Made by a program: the position numbers and the translations under genes. The notes under the pieces were generated by a model. That model did no database searches. It was not told where the DNA came from and worked only from the letters and a program-made list of their open reading frames with translations. From assembly GCF_029962835.1 (NCBI RefSeq), contig NC_080575.1, positions 59,078,493 through 59,142,492 on the forward strand: a stretch of DNA of 64,000 nt. Reading direction: 5' to 3'. This DNA comes from Magnolia sinica (lineage: Eukaryota; Streptophyta; Magnoliopsida; Magnoliales; Magnoliaceae). Positions 10,522 through 22,513 of this stretch are shown here, piece by piece; the first letter of the stretch is position 1, and every line of letters begins with the position of its first letter.

Positions 10522-13500
10522 GTGCGCACAAAGTGTTTGAGTCTTCACAGTTTGTGCTCGCAAGATATTGGATTCTTCACAGTCTGTGCGCGCAAATTGT
10601 TGGAGTCGTCACAGTTTTTTATCGTAAGTTGTTGGAGTCTTCACAGTTTGTGCTCCCAAATTGTTGGAATCTTCACAGTTTGTGCTCATAAGCTATTGGA
10701 GTCTTAAAAGTTTGTTCTCGCAAGTTGTTGGAGTCTTCACAATTTATCCTCACAAGTTGTTGGATTCTTCAAAGTTTGTGCGCGTAAATTGTTGGAGTAG
10801 CACAGGTTTTGGTCGCAAGCTATTGGAGTCTTCACAGTTTGTTTGCGTAAATTGTTTTAGTTAGTGCTCGCAAGCTGATGCAGTCTTCACAGTTTGTTCT
10901 CACAAGTTGTTGAAGTCTTCATAGTTTTTACGCATAAAGTGTTAGAATCTTTACAGTTTGTGCTCGCAAGCTATTAGATTCTACACAGTTTGTGCACGCG
11001 AATTGTTGGAGTCTTCACAGTTTGTGCTCGCAAGCTGTTGGAGTCTTCATAGTTTGTGCTCGCAAGCTGATGGAGTCTTCACAGTTTGTTCTTACAAGTT
11101 ATTAGAGGCTTTAGAATTTATGCGAACAAAGTATTTGAGCCTTCACAGTTTGTGCTCGCAAGTTGACGAATTCTTCACAGTTTGTGTTCACAAATTGTTG
11201 GAATCTTCACAGTTTGTCCTCGCAAGCTATTGGAGTCTTCACAGATCGTGCTCGCAAGCTGTTGGAGTCTTCACAGTTTGTGCGCACAAATTGTTGAAGT
11301 TTTTATAGTTTGTGCTCGCAAGCTGATGTAGTCTTTACAGTTTGTTCTTGCAAGTTCTTAGAGTCTACACAGTTTGTACACACAAAGTGTTTGAGTCTTC
11401 ACAGTTTGTGCTCGCAAGATATTAGATTCTTCACAGTTTGTGCACATAAAATTTGGAGTCTCCATAGTTTTTAGTAGCAACCTGTTGGAGACTTCATAGT
11501 TTGTGCAGACAATCTGTTAAAGTCTTCACTATTTGTGCTCGTAAGCTGATGGAGTCTTCACAGTTTGTTCTCATAGGTTGTTGGAGTCTTCACAGTTTGT
11601 GCACACAAAGTGTATGAGTCTTCACAGTTTTTGCTCGCAAGCTGTTGGATTCTTTAGAGTTTATGCGCGCAAATTGTTAGAGTCATCACAGTTTTTGGTT
11701 GCAAGCTGTTGGAGTCTTCACATTTTGTGTGGGCAAGCGTTGAAGTCTTAATAGTTTATGCTCGCAAGCTATTGGAGTCTTCACATTTTATGCTCGTGAA
11801 TTGTTGGACTCTTTACAGTTTGTGCTCACAAGTTGTTGGAGTCTTCATAGTTTATGCTTGTAAGCTTTGGAGTCTTCACAGTTGTTCTCGCAAGATGCTG
11901 GTGTCTTTATAGTTTGTGCTCGTAAGTTGTTGGATTCTTCACAGTTTGTGTGCACAAATTGTTTGAGTCTTCACAGTTTGTGCTCGCAAGCTGTTAAAGT
12001 CTTCATAGTTTGTGCTCACAAGCTGATGGAGTCTTCATAGTTTGTTCTCGCAAGTTCTTGGAGTATGCACATTTTGTGCACACAAAGTGTTTAAGTAATC
12101 ACAGTTTGTGCTCGCAAGATGTTGGATTCTTCACAGTTTGTGTGCGTAAATTTTGGAGTCTCCATAAGTTTTAGTCATAAGCTGTTGGAATCTTCATAGT
12201 TTGTGCTCACAAGCTGTTGAAGTCTTCACTGGTTGTGCGTATAGAGTGTTAGAGTGTTCATAGTATCTGTTCACAAGCTATCGAAGTCTTCACAGTTTGT
12301 GCTTATAAGCTGTTGGAGTCTTCAAAGTTTGTACATGCAAATTGTTGGAGTCTTCTTAGTTTGTGCTCGCAAGTTGATGCAGTCTTGATAGTTTGTTCGC
12401 GCAAGTTGTTGGAGTCTTCATAGTTTGAGCACACAAAGTGTTTGAGTCTTCACAGTTTATGCTAGCAAGATGTTGGATTCTTTACAGTTTGTGCATGTTA
12501 ATTATTGGAGTAGTCACAGTTTTTGGTTGCAAACTGTTGGAGTCTTCACATTTTGTGCGCGTAAGTTGTTAGAGTCTTCACAGTTTGTGCACGTAAGCTG
12601 TTGGAGCCATCACAGTTTGTGCGCACAAATTGTTGGAGTTTTCATAGTTTGTGCTTGCAAGCTGATGGAGTCTTCATAGTTTGTTCTCGCAAGTTCTTGG
12701 AGTCTACACAGATTATGCACATAAAGTTTTTGAGTCTTTACAATTTGTGCTTGCAAGATGTTAGATTCTTTACAATTTATGTGCGCAAATTTTGGAGTCT
12801 CCACAGTTTTTAGTCGCAAGCTGTTGGAGTCTTCATAGTTTGTGAGCATAAGCTGTTAGAGTCTTCACTGTTTGTGCTCGCAAGCTGAAGGAGTCTTCAC
12901 AGTTTGTTCTCATAAGTTGTTGGAAGTATCACATTTGTGCGCACAAAGTGTTTTAGTCTTCACAGTTTATGCTCGCAAGGTGTTCGATTATTCATAGTTT
13001 AAGCTTGCAAGCTGTTGGAGTCTTCACAGTTTGTGCTCATAAATTGTTGAAATCTTCACAGTTTGTGCTCGCAAGCTGTTGGAGTCTTCAAAGTTTATGC
13101 TCGTAAGCTGTTGGAGTCTTCATAGTTTGTGCTCGCAAGCTGATGGAGTCTTCACAGTATGTTCTCACAAGTTCTTAGAGTTTGCACAGTTTGTGGGCAC
13201 AAAGTGTTTGAGTAATCACAGTTTATGCTCGCAAGATGTTGGATTCTTCACAGTTTGTGCATGTAAATTTTGGAGTCTCCACAGTTTTTGGTCGCAAGTT
13301 ATTGGAGTCTTCACAATTTGTGCTCGGAAGCTGTTGGAGTATTCATAATTTTTATGCGCAACTTGTTGGAGTCGTCACAATTTCTGCTCGCAAGCTATTG
13401 GAGTCTTCACTAGTTATGCGTATAGAGTGTTGAAGTCTTCATAGTATCTGCTCGTAAGCTATCGAAGTCTTCATAGTTTATGATCGCAAGCTGTTGGAGT

Positions 13501-14095
13501 CTTCACAGTTTGTGCTTGAAAGCTGTTGGAGTCTTGACAGTTTGTGCGCACAAATTGTTTGAGTATTCTTAGTTTGTGCTCGCAAGCTGATGCAGTCTTG
13601 ACAGTTTGTTCTCGCAAGTTGTTGGAGTCTTCACAGTTTGTGCTCACAAGTTGTTGGATTCTTTAAAGTTTGTGCATGTAAATTGTTGTAGTCACAGTTT
13701 TTGGTCCCAAACTATTGGAGTCTTCACAGTCTGTGCGCACAAATTGTTGGAGTTTTCATAGTTTGTGCTCACAAGCTGATAGAGTCTTCACAGTTTGTTC
13801 TCGCAAGTTCTTGGAGTCTGCATAGCTTCTACGCACAAAGTGTTTGAGTCTTCACAGTTTGTGCTCGTAAGATGTTAGATTCTTCACAGTTTTTGTGCAT
13901 AGATTTTGGAGTCTCCATAGTTTTTAGTCACAAATTGTTGGAGTCTTCATAGTTTGTGAGCATAAGCTGTTAGAGTCTTCACTATTTGTGCTCGCAAGCT
14001 GATGGAGTCTTCACAGTTTGTTCTCACAAGTTGTTAGAGTCATCACAGTTTGTGCGCACAAAGTATTTAAGTCTTCACAGTTTGTGCGCACAAAG
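10522..14095. repeat. 32-bp satellite, block 2
   Basis: About 110 diverged 32-bp monomers. Variant monomers recur in order; the marker variant with aaattttggagtctcc followed by gtttttagtcgcaag appears near 11447, 12146, 12787, 13262 and 13905, suggesting a higher-order period near 640-700 bp with one shorter interval. Plus-strand frames up to 116 codons (10958-11308) are repeat artefacts. Confidence 0.95.
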
Positions 14096-14190
14096 TATGG
14101 AGGAAGAAGTGGTTACACACCACTATTTAAGGGAGAGAATAGTGAACAACACTATTTAAAGAAGAAGGTTGGATGTTATGTGAAGAAAGA

Positions 14191-14209
14191 AGTGGTGGTA
14201 ATCACCACT
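14191..14209 (+). promoter_or_regulatory. U3 inverted repeat upstream of the LTR TATA box
   Basis: AGTGGTG, 5-base spacer, CACCACT: a perfect 7-bp inverted repeat about 28 bp upstream of the TATA box. The element accactatttaa recurs at about 14128 and 14150. The same arrangement is in the 3' LTR near 25222-25240. Confidence 0.45.
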
Positions 14210-14236
14210 ATTTAAAGAGAAGGGGCCTGGGATGCC

Positions 14237-14244
14237 TATAAATA
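14237..14244 (+). promoter_or_regulatory. Candidate TATA box in 5' LTR
   Basis: TATAAATA in the context gatgcctataaataccc; the 3' LTR has TATAAACA at 25268-25275. Inferred to be the LTR promoter from position and sequence only. Confidence 0.5.
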
Positions 14245-14480
14245 CCCCTCCCCATGCCACATTTGGGGGGTTGTTGGTTGGAAGACAAGAAGAAAGGAGG
14301 ACAAGAAGTGAAGAGAAGAAAGGAAGAGAGAAAGGAAGCCCTCTTGTGTGGAACTGCGCAAAACCCCCTGGAGAAGCCTTTGCGAGGAGCCGCGAAATCC
14401 CCTGAAAGAGGGTCTTTGCACCATTTCTTGTGGAGCACGTCCTGGAATAAAGCCCTTGCACCACTTTTTGTGGAGAAGCA

Positions 14481-14640
14481 CTTGCGCCTATCCGCACAAA
14501 AGCCCTTTGGAGAAAAGTCTCCTTGCGCCTATCTGCGTAAAGCTCTCTGGAGAAGAGTCTCCTTGCGCCTATCCGCGCAAACGTCTCTGGAGAAAAACCT
14601 CCTTGCGCGCATCCGCACAATCTCTTCAGACAAATGGTCT
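14481..14640 (+). repeat. 40-bp tandem repeat within the LTR
   Basis: Four units of 40 bp, with the word ccttgcgc at 14521, 14561 and 14601 and a first unit at about 14481. Each carries a GCGC-containing start and a tctggagaaaa-type middle. The 3' LTR has the same array near 25520-25670. Confidence 0.7.
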
Positions 14641-15532
14641 TTTATGCCACTTCTAAAGGGACTATGTCCTAAGGCCTGCCTCATGCGCCACTTCATGTGG
14701 AACAATGTCTAGATAAGAGGTTTTTTATGTCCTGAAGAACCCTTTGCATGAACCCGCGCAACCACTTCTACAAAGAAAACCCTTTTCGCGAACCCGCGCA
14801 ACCACTTCCATAAAAAACCCTTTGCGCGAGTCCTTGCAACCATGTCTGCAAAGAAGCTGCACGCGCCACTTTGTGTGGAGGCATGTCCAAGAGGAAGCTC
14901 CATGCGCCACTTTGTGAGGAAGCTGTCTTAGTGCAGGGCTTTTCATGTCTTAATGGAAGCCTCTTTGCGCTACTTTAAAAGGAAGCTTGTCCAGACAGAA
15001 GCAAGATTGTCCAGACAGAAGCCTCTTGCACCATATTCCATGCTCTCTTGTCTTAATGCAAGCATTGTGTGTCATTCTCCATGGAAGTCTATCTTGAAGT
15101 AAACCTTGTGCACTCCACCTTGGCTAAAGCTTGTACACCCCACTTATGATGGAGGGTCTCAAGAAGCTCACAAAGGAAAGAGAAATGTGAAGCATAAAGA
15201 AAGAGTTACAGGAGAAAGAAAGTCCATCTGTACGACTGAAAGGATGATTAGAACCTATCGCATGACCAAATCAAGGGTTTCAAGTCCACACAACCCATCT
15301 GCCTTTGTGATGAACATCAAAAGCGTCAAAAAATTGCCAAAATCGCCATTAGGCTGTCTTCTCTTTCATTCATTGCTTTGATTGATTGTACTCTATTTTC
15401 AGAATCAAGGCAATCTGAGGATGTAAACGAACTCAGAACAAGATATTTTGTGATCAATGTTCTCTCATTCTTTTTTGTTATCATTGAATGAATCCCCCAA
15501 ATCAAACGCATTTGTTTCTTGTCAAAACAAAA

Positions 15533-15550
15533 TGGCGACTCTGCTGGGGA
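15533..15550 (+). other. Primer binding site of the plus-strand Tat element
   Basis: TGGCGACTCTGCTGGGGA, three bases after the LTR end. It is the characteristic Tat/Ogre PBS and fixes the orientation of this element as plus. Confidence 0.88.
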
Positions 15551-17149
15551 TTTTTCAATGATAACTTAGAAAATATTTAGAGAACATTTATCACTTTTTG
15601 GCGTCTGTATAGATGCCAAAATGACGAGTCACAGTGGGAACATCCTCCCCTTCATCTCTAAAAAGAAAGTACAATTTTATTTAAATAAAATAACTAACAC
15701 TTAGTTCCGAATGATAGGTATACCGCAATGGCTTTTCTCCCGACTAACATGGTCGCATACTTCACACCTAACAGATTCCTAGTAAATTACATCGACAATA
15801 CGAGATCGCTAGTATAGAAAGTACCAAAAAAGGTCAAATCAGTTGCGATCAAGGACAGACAATGCAAGGTAATGTTCGGAATGGTTTCTGCTTTACCGAT
15901 AGTGTGGCAAGACGATGAAGAACAGATGATGGAAACATCCAAAAGATGAAGGCAATGCAGTTTTGACTTTCTCTTTCGATATCAGTACCTTCAAAGTGTA
16001 AAGAAACAGAAAATTTGCTAGCAGATGTTAATTAGCCTTCATCAGATGAACATGCTGTTGAAGAAGTTCCTAATCTTCCAAACGATGATTGCCATGAACA
16101 ACAGTGAACCCTAAGGAAAGCCTTCAGATGAGAAGTTAGTTCGATTGAATTAGGTGTTGCTCGACAACAAGAAGACAAATCAATTAATGAATTCATCAGT
16201 CAATATAGAGAACCCTGGGGGCATCGTCACAACTTACCAGAGTAGAAGAGCAAGTTAAATTTGCAATTTAAAAATAGTCAAAGTGAAGCGGCTCAACTCT
16301 CATATGAATCGGCTATTTCAAAGTCTTAAGAGAACAACAATAGATATTGCCGAAGAAAGAAAGAAAAATGAAGGGTCGTCAAAAGTAAAGAGTTAAAATT
16401 CTGATAAAGAGAACATCGACAATTTTCCAAATAAGAAAGTAAAGAAAGGGTTCGGACAATTCAAGGACTACAGGAAATATACATTTGAAGAAGACGACAT
16501 ACTCCTTATGATGGCTAGCTGCGAAGAAAATCGAATTGCCATGTCCAAAGTATTCAAAGGAAATGAAGCAAAGAAGAAAAGGTCTTCTACCGAAGATGAC
16601 CAATGATAATAAAATTGTCATAGAGAGGACATATGAAGTAAGAGAGAAAGTAATAATATATGGTCCCGACTGGAGATATTCACTCTATAGAAGAATAGGC
16701 AAGAAGAAAGCAAGACAAGTATATTCATTATGGGGGCAAATTTTCATCAATATGCTTGCCAGTTCAGCAATCCCTGAATATAAGAAGATTCACGGCGTTT
16801 TGACTTAGAAGATTCACGGCGTTTTGACTCAAAAGATTCACAGCATAATTATTCAGGGGGTAGACAAAAGCATACAAAATACGTTATCTTTGAAGATAAA
16901 TTACGGTTTTGATTTTAAAGATTATTAGCATAATACTTCCAAATCAAAAGGGGGCAAGATAAACAAAGTCTAAGAATGCCGATGTCATACATGAATAAAA
17001 GGCCAATTCCTAAGCATATCAAGTTGAAGTATATTATTATTGCCGAGCATCGACGATGATTGCTGGATTAGATTAGCAAAACTACCATTGCCATCGCCAA
17101 ATCGCTAACGTGAAGATTATTTTATTATAAAAGTTTATTGAAATTGATA
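15551..17149 (+). other. 5' internal region of plus-strand Tat element, mostly non-coding
   Basis: No long frame with recognisable domains. At 15622-15639 there is a decayed PBS-like site followed by the motif shared with the other Tat element. Around 16170-16320 a short plus frame reads SINEFISQYRE, faintly like a gag helix of the type EKFIDRW; this may be a gag relic but is weak. The 90-codon frame at 16536-16808 is basic and unidentified. A 24-bp word (agaagattcacggcgttttgac-like) is repeated at 16785-16845. Confidence 0.45.
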
Positions 17150-17898
17150 TTATTACCAAGCTGAAGCTCCATTCGGACCAAATTTTATAATATCATCAAT
17201 AGCAGCAGGGGCGATATATCAATCATTGATCTGTTATCTTCAATTATCAATCTGTTATCTTTAGCAAAGCCTGTACGATCAACTATCACATTAGTGATAA
17301 TATTTTATCATTCAAGGCAGCCTAGCCAAGCCCTATACGACCAATTATGCATAAGGCCTATCACCATTGCCATTCGGGTAGCAGTGAGAAACCAGTGGCC
17401 CTAAAAAGCTTGTGAAGGCCATCATATGCATATCCATGCAGGCAGCGGATGGAGCCAGTGACTAAAAGCCCTACAAGGCCAAAAAGTCCTCAACGGCCAG
17501 TCACGCGTAACACCGATGCTGTCTGTATAGCTTTTTGATAGTGTCACGGGGAACAGATGAAACTGCCCTCCCGTGAATGGGTTCGACCTTGTAGATAAAA
17601 AAAGTGGGTTCTAGTATGCGCTCTTTGACCATGTCCATAGATAGGCCAACCATGCATAAGACCCCTCCAGATCTTTGACTTGATTTCAGTAGTAACTCAT
17701 GAGGAGAGTCTAAACCTACTCATTGATGGACTAACGACCTTGGATTTGGTACCCCAAAAGTAGCCATATGAGCCCCATGAACTCTAGAGAGTTACTACGG
17801 CCAACCCCGTGTGTAAATCCAACCGAATTCATGGCGCTGACAGCTTCACTGTGCCCCTCTGATGGATCGCAGTTTGTGAACTCACCAGGCTGTGAGAA
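17150..17898 (+). repeat. Tat 3' non-coding block shared with 400-1180 (first part)
   Basis: Reverse-complement match to the minus-strand Tat element: for example ggcagcctagccaagcc, ggccaaccatgcataagacc and caaccccgtgtgtaaatcc. The match stops at the insertion point of the solo LTR and resumes at 22509. Positions 17894-17898 are the left GAGAA target duplication. Confidence 0.85.
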
Positions 17899-17955
17899 TA
17901 TAACACCCCGTACTTTCTAGTACTCGAGTGTTACCATGTACATTAATTTAATATA

Positions 17956-17996
<41 letters not shown>

Positions 17997-20900
17997 CAAC
18001 CTAAATATATACACTATGAAATGTATATATGTTGTAAATATTTAAAATTTCATGCTAAAATGATATGTATGTATTTAATGAAAAGAAGGTTATATTAAAT
18101 AAACATAATGAATAATAAATTCACAACATAAAATCAAAACTTTAATGTAGCATTGAATATCTTTTATAAGTATCTATACAAAAATCATTAGGTACTTTAA
18201 TGGAATTGAATATTATTTAACAATATTATTAAATACAAATATAATTTTAATTAAATTATATATATTAATGAATGTGTGAAAAACAACATGTAATTAGTTG
18301 TAAGTTAATATTAAAATTTTATTTATATATATGTATGAGATTTTAATTATTTTAATTACAAGAAATTTACAAAAGTGAGGAAGTCTATATTAATATTAGT
18401 ATTGGTTGGTAATATATGATGGAAACCGTGCAAATGGCCCATTAGGGCCCTTTTAACCATTGACGTTCGATCTCGAGGTGATCCGATCGTCGGATCAATG
18501 TGAATCCACAAGTACGACTCAAAATTCAAGTTGTATGGGCCACCTGAGCCTTAGACCCATCGGATATCCGGCCAAGGGCTTCAATTAGGCCCTCCAAGTG
18601 GGGTGGATGGAGTAGATCCCCCACAAGCATCATGGTGGACCCCACTTCGAGTTGTGAATGCATAGGAGAGGCGTGCACTCGACGTGCACTGGTAAGGCAG
18701 CTTGGGCGAGATTTCACTCTCTCTCTTCGGTTACGCCAACCGACGGACAGCGTCTGCTGGGGACGCGCTGTGGCCCACCATCAAGCACCGCCTTGATGAT
18801 CTAAACCGTCTATTCGAAAGGGAGTCCTCATGCATCCAAAACCTGGTAAGTTTTGCGTGATTTCACGTGTGCCTGTACACGATTTCGTTGCAAGCGGGTC
18901 CCAAAAGCACAACCTTCCAAAAATAGAAATCGATTGCTGTTGCCAGGTTGGCAATCCGTGTGAAGCCAGATCCGCCCATACTACTCATCCCTTTGCTGGA
19001 ACATCTCAGCCGTCCACTCGTTTAGGGCGTTCCAAGCAAAATAGGGCTGGTTTCAGTCCCTACCCACTGTTTTGAGGGACAGTTTCCATTGGATCTGATC
19101 TGGTTCGTTTACTAATAAATGGATGACTCTGGGATGATAGGGTTAAATGAATAAAAGGAGTTGGATTGAGCAATAGGAGCTCGCCCTCCATTATGGCCAC
19201 CGCAACTCGAAACCGACCGTTTTCCTTCTCCTTCCAAACCCATCCCCCAGACCTCTCCCAAGCTTCAAAACTTCATGTGTGTAAGCTCTTAGGGGTCCAT
19301 ACGGACTGTCTGAAGGGAGCCGATTAGAGGAGGAAGTTTTTGTTTAAGATCCGCCATTAATGGTGGGTCTCCTTCTTCGTTGTTCAGCCGCACCAACATG
19401 ACTCAGATCAATCAAGCTTGAGTCAGGCTAAGATGGGCTGAGTCTACTGTGTTGGATCGCCTCTGTGATGGGTCCAGCCACACTGTTTGGAAAGAAGAAG
19501 GAAGGAAAAGTAAAAAGAGTGTAAGGGAGAGTGGCGGGAGGATGCCATGGTGCCGCACCAGCGGTCTCGGTTCCATCCTGAGTGCAGCTCGAACCGAGCC
19601 AAGTCAGCTGGGTTGAGTTCGCTCGAGTCCAAAGGGGGCTGTTGTAACAGCTGCTACAGAGAAGGAATGTGGAGGGAGAAAAGGATGGAGGACGCCCTGT
19701 GGCATTGACGATTCATCAATCCTATACACTGCCCTGATCTCATCTCCCTTTCTTCTCAATCCCAGCAGACTCCTTCCTCTGCTCAGATTATCATCAGTCT
19801 TCACAGAGGTTGCCATCCCAACATCAACAGGTACTTCCGCACCTCTGTACAACATTCATTCAGTGAGTAAGGTGGGCCACACCATTTAGATAGCCCGGCG
19901 CAAGAATCAGGGCCGTTTACTCATCAGTCGGGCCACCTTGCTCTTTCAGCATAACATGACTGATGGGTGGACTAGGCTGATGTTTTCGCCTGGTCATCAG
20001 ATGGTCGAAACCTCCATATGCATGGCTCAGATGTACTACTACATGTGGGGCTATCAAACTGCAACCCTCTTTTCATATCTGGTCCAACAGATGTTTAGTA
20101 GCACCACAGCATAAATCACAGTGGGCTCGCTTGGTGCGGATCTTGGCGGGCCACGACACCTTCTGAATGGGCCGCACCTAAGATCAAAATACACATGGGC
20201 CTCACGTACCGGTTAGAGGGGCCACATTGTATCAGCTAGTGGGCTGTCGGGTTGGGGCAAATCGAGCCCAAGCTAGGCCCAATTCGGGCTTTGGTTAAGA
20301 GTGATTCCAGGCCTAAATCTGGACCATTTGTTGGGATGAAACCAAGTGGGCCTGGTCATTCTAACGCGGGCCCAGTTGACCTTGTTCGTGGGCCCTTACA
20401 AATTCCCCTCTTAACTTCGATAGTTAGATAGATTAAGGCCCTAGGAATTTATTGAGATGGATTGGTTAGCGATGAATAGATGGTTTGTACCCAATCTAGT
20501 TATTACAAACAAAATTTTAATAATAGTATTTCATTTAAACCTCCTTAAATATCATCCTTAATGTTAGATCATAACTAGATTCATTAAATGATAACTATTA
20601 TTATTATCATTAGGAAATACCATTATTAGTAAAGATTTTATTATTATTACTTGTATTATTTAAGAGGTTATTAGTCATCATAAGAGAATTAGATAAGGTC
20701 AGTATATTTAAAAATGAACTTGTGAACCATCATTATTAGTGTTGATGGATTAATGATAGCTCTTATGAGTATTATTTGATTCGTTGTATAATAATAATGA
20801 GAATAATAATAATAATAATACTTTAGGATCCAAATCCTAAGACCCAAGTGTAGGACTAAACCCTAGGGTGAAAACCCTGATTCTACATTAAAATCATAAA

Positions 20901-22508
20901 AAATAACCCTAGGTAGTATGTTCAACTTGGATCTAATTGTTCAAGTTCCTGATTTATGGTAGGATTCGATTTTTAAGGGAATGTGCATTCCCTAGCGCTG
21001 CTGGTAAGCGATGCGAACCATGAGGTGATGATTCTTCCCCATGAGCTTTCCATCTTCTCATTAGCTTAAGTTATAGTTTTTATTTAAATTCATAATTGAT
21101 ATCTCCCTTTATAATCACATGTGTTAGCTAGTGAAAATTGAATTACTGTATTACATGCTTTATGATTATCTTGTATAATTGTTTATGCTTGTGGATTTCT
21201 TTTTGTGGATTGCTTATGGAACTTAAACTGGTACATTAGTGGGAAATTCCCACATACGAATGTACACCCATATTTGGGATGTAACTTAACTAATTGTGAT
21301 CGTAATGGACCTTTGACTTGGTGGTTATTGAGTGGTGGTCTAGATGGATCATTGATGTGGGCCTACCATCCAGGGTTGTTGTGCCCAATGGTTTTTAAGG
21401 ATGGTCTTTATCGTATGGTTTTACTATCGGCCCTATGTGGCATATTTTGAAACTCGCCCATTGCGATTTTGTTTTGGTACTTGCCCTAGATGGGTTCGAT
21501 GTTTTATACTGTGTAACCATGCAATGGTAAGCCCCATATACTGTAATATGATTGGCCACTAGTTGATGAGTTCCATTAAACATCCTAAGGTGGTAGCCTC
21601 ATGGGCCGGGGATGGTAGTCATGGGACACTATGCCCGAGCCATCGGCCTACGCTGGGCTATGCACTCCCCGTAGTGACTGTGAGCTTATTAAACCTACTG
21701 ATTGTAATTGGACTAATAATGGTTTAGCTAATCATGCATATATGGCATATTACAAAGACTTGGTTCATTATGCCCATGAGATTATGCTGAATGTTGTGCT
21801 AATGACCAGTCATTCGATTATGATAATGACTCGGATCATCATGCCCATGCGATTATGCTAAATGTTGCGCTGATGACTAGTCTTATTCCTAGGTGATGAC
21901 CCCAATGTCTGTCCGGATGTTTTACCCAAGACATAGGTCGTCTGAATGTTTTACTCGGGTCGACAATTGCATTCATATATCCATGCATTTAATAAGAATG
22001 TATTTACTCTGTTTTGGTTGTCTGGATGTTTTATACTATTTCTTACCTAATGCGGCGGTGTGTAATCTTGAGGAAAATTCACACTGAATTGGCTACTCAT
22101 CCATCAAATATATAACCTTACAGGTAGCACAGGTGGCCCTGATGATGTTCACATTCGTATTGGTGAGGAGCAGGCTATGGTTGACAAGGGTGCATGATTA
22201 TATTTGCTAAGGGCTGCTACAGGATTTCACAGCTCAAGATTGTTGCAAATTTACTCTGTTTCACATGTAATGTTATTTCATTTTGTATTCGTAAGAATGG
22301 AGACATTGGTTTGTATAAGTCATTATGGGCACTCTCTTATATACTCTAAATGTAATTGCAATTTTCCTTTATGCTGATTTGTCCACTCTACGCTCATTTG
22401 CTTACTCTGATAAAAGAAAAATATTATATCTGACCATCCTTTAAGGTTAACACTTGGGTTTTTGGGACACGGGTCATATACTCGGGTCCTGAAAGTCAGG
22501 GCGTTACA
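17899..22508. mobile_element. 4.6-kb solo LTR nested in the plus-strand Tat element (duplication GAGAA)
   Basis: Starts TATAACACCCCG (TG mutated to TA) and ends CAGGGCGTTACA. GAGAA flanks both ends (17894-17898 and 22509-22513). Removing it restores continuous similarity to the minus-strand Tat copy, so the empty site is visible within this window. No pol motif is present. The TGTAAC...GTTACA ends and great length suggest a Ty3/gypsy LTR, possibly of the Del/Tekay type, but family assignment is inference. It contains a (TA)n run at 17961-17993, AT-rich flanks and a gatggtagtcatgggacact-type segment also seen in the solo LTR at 44752-47917. Small ORFs inside are unsupported. Confidence 0.9.
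17961..17993. repeat. (TA)n microsatellite
   Basis: Uninterrupted AT dinucleotide run near the start of the 4.6-kb solo LTR. Confidence 0.95.
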
Positions 22509-22513
22509 GAGAA

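Larger units (their letters stand above)
14096..15529 (+). repeat. 5' LTR of plus-strand Tat element, truncated at its 5' end
   Basis: Matches 25126-26571 of the 3' LTR. It begins inside the LTR at tatggaggaagaagtgg, right after a satellite palindrome, and ends tttcttgtcaaaaca. It holds a TATA box, a U3 hairpin and a 40-bp tandem repeat. Frames on both strands (for example 14156-14620 on the minus strand and 14254-14712 on the plus strand) recur at homologous places in the 3' LTR but show no protein features, so I treat them as non-coding. Confidence 0.9.

Noticed and set aside
14156..14712. Overlapping LTR ORFs on both strands, repeated at 25290-25972
   Set aside because: They recur only because both LTRs share the sequence; composition follows a 40-bp tandem repeat and no protein feature is seen.
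16536..16808. 90-codon plus-strand basic ORF
   Set aside because: No known domain and flanked by stops; left as part of the degenerate internal region.
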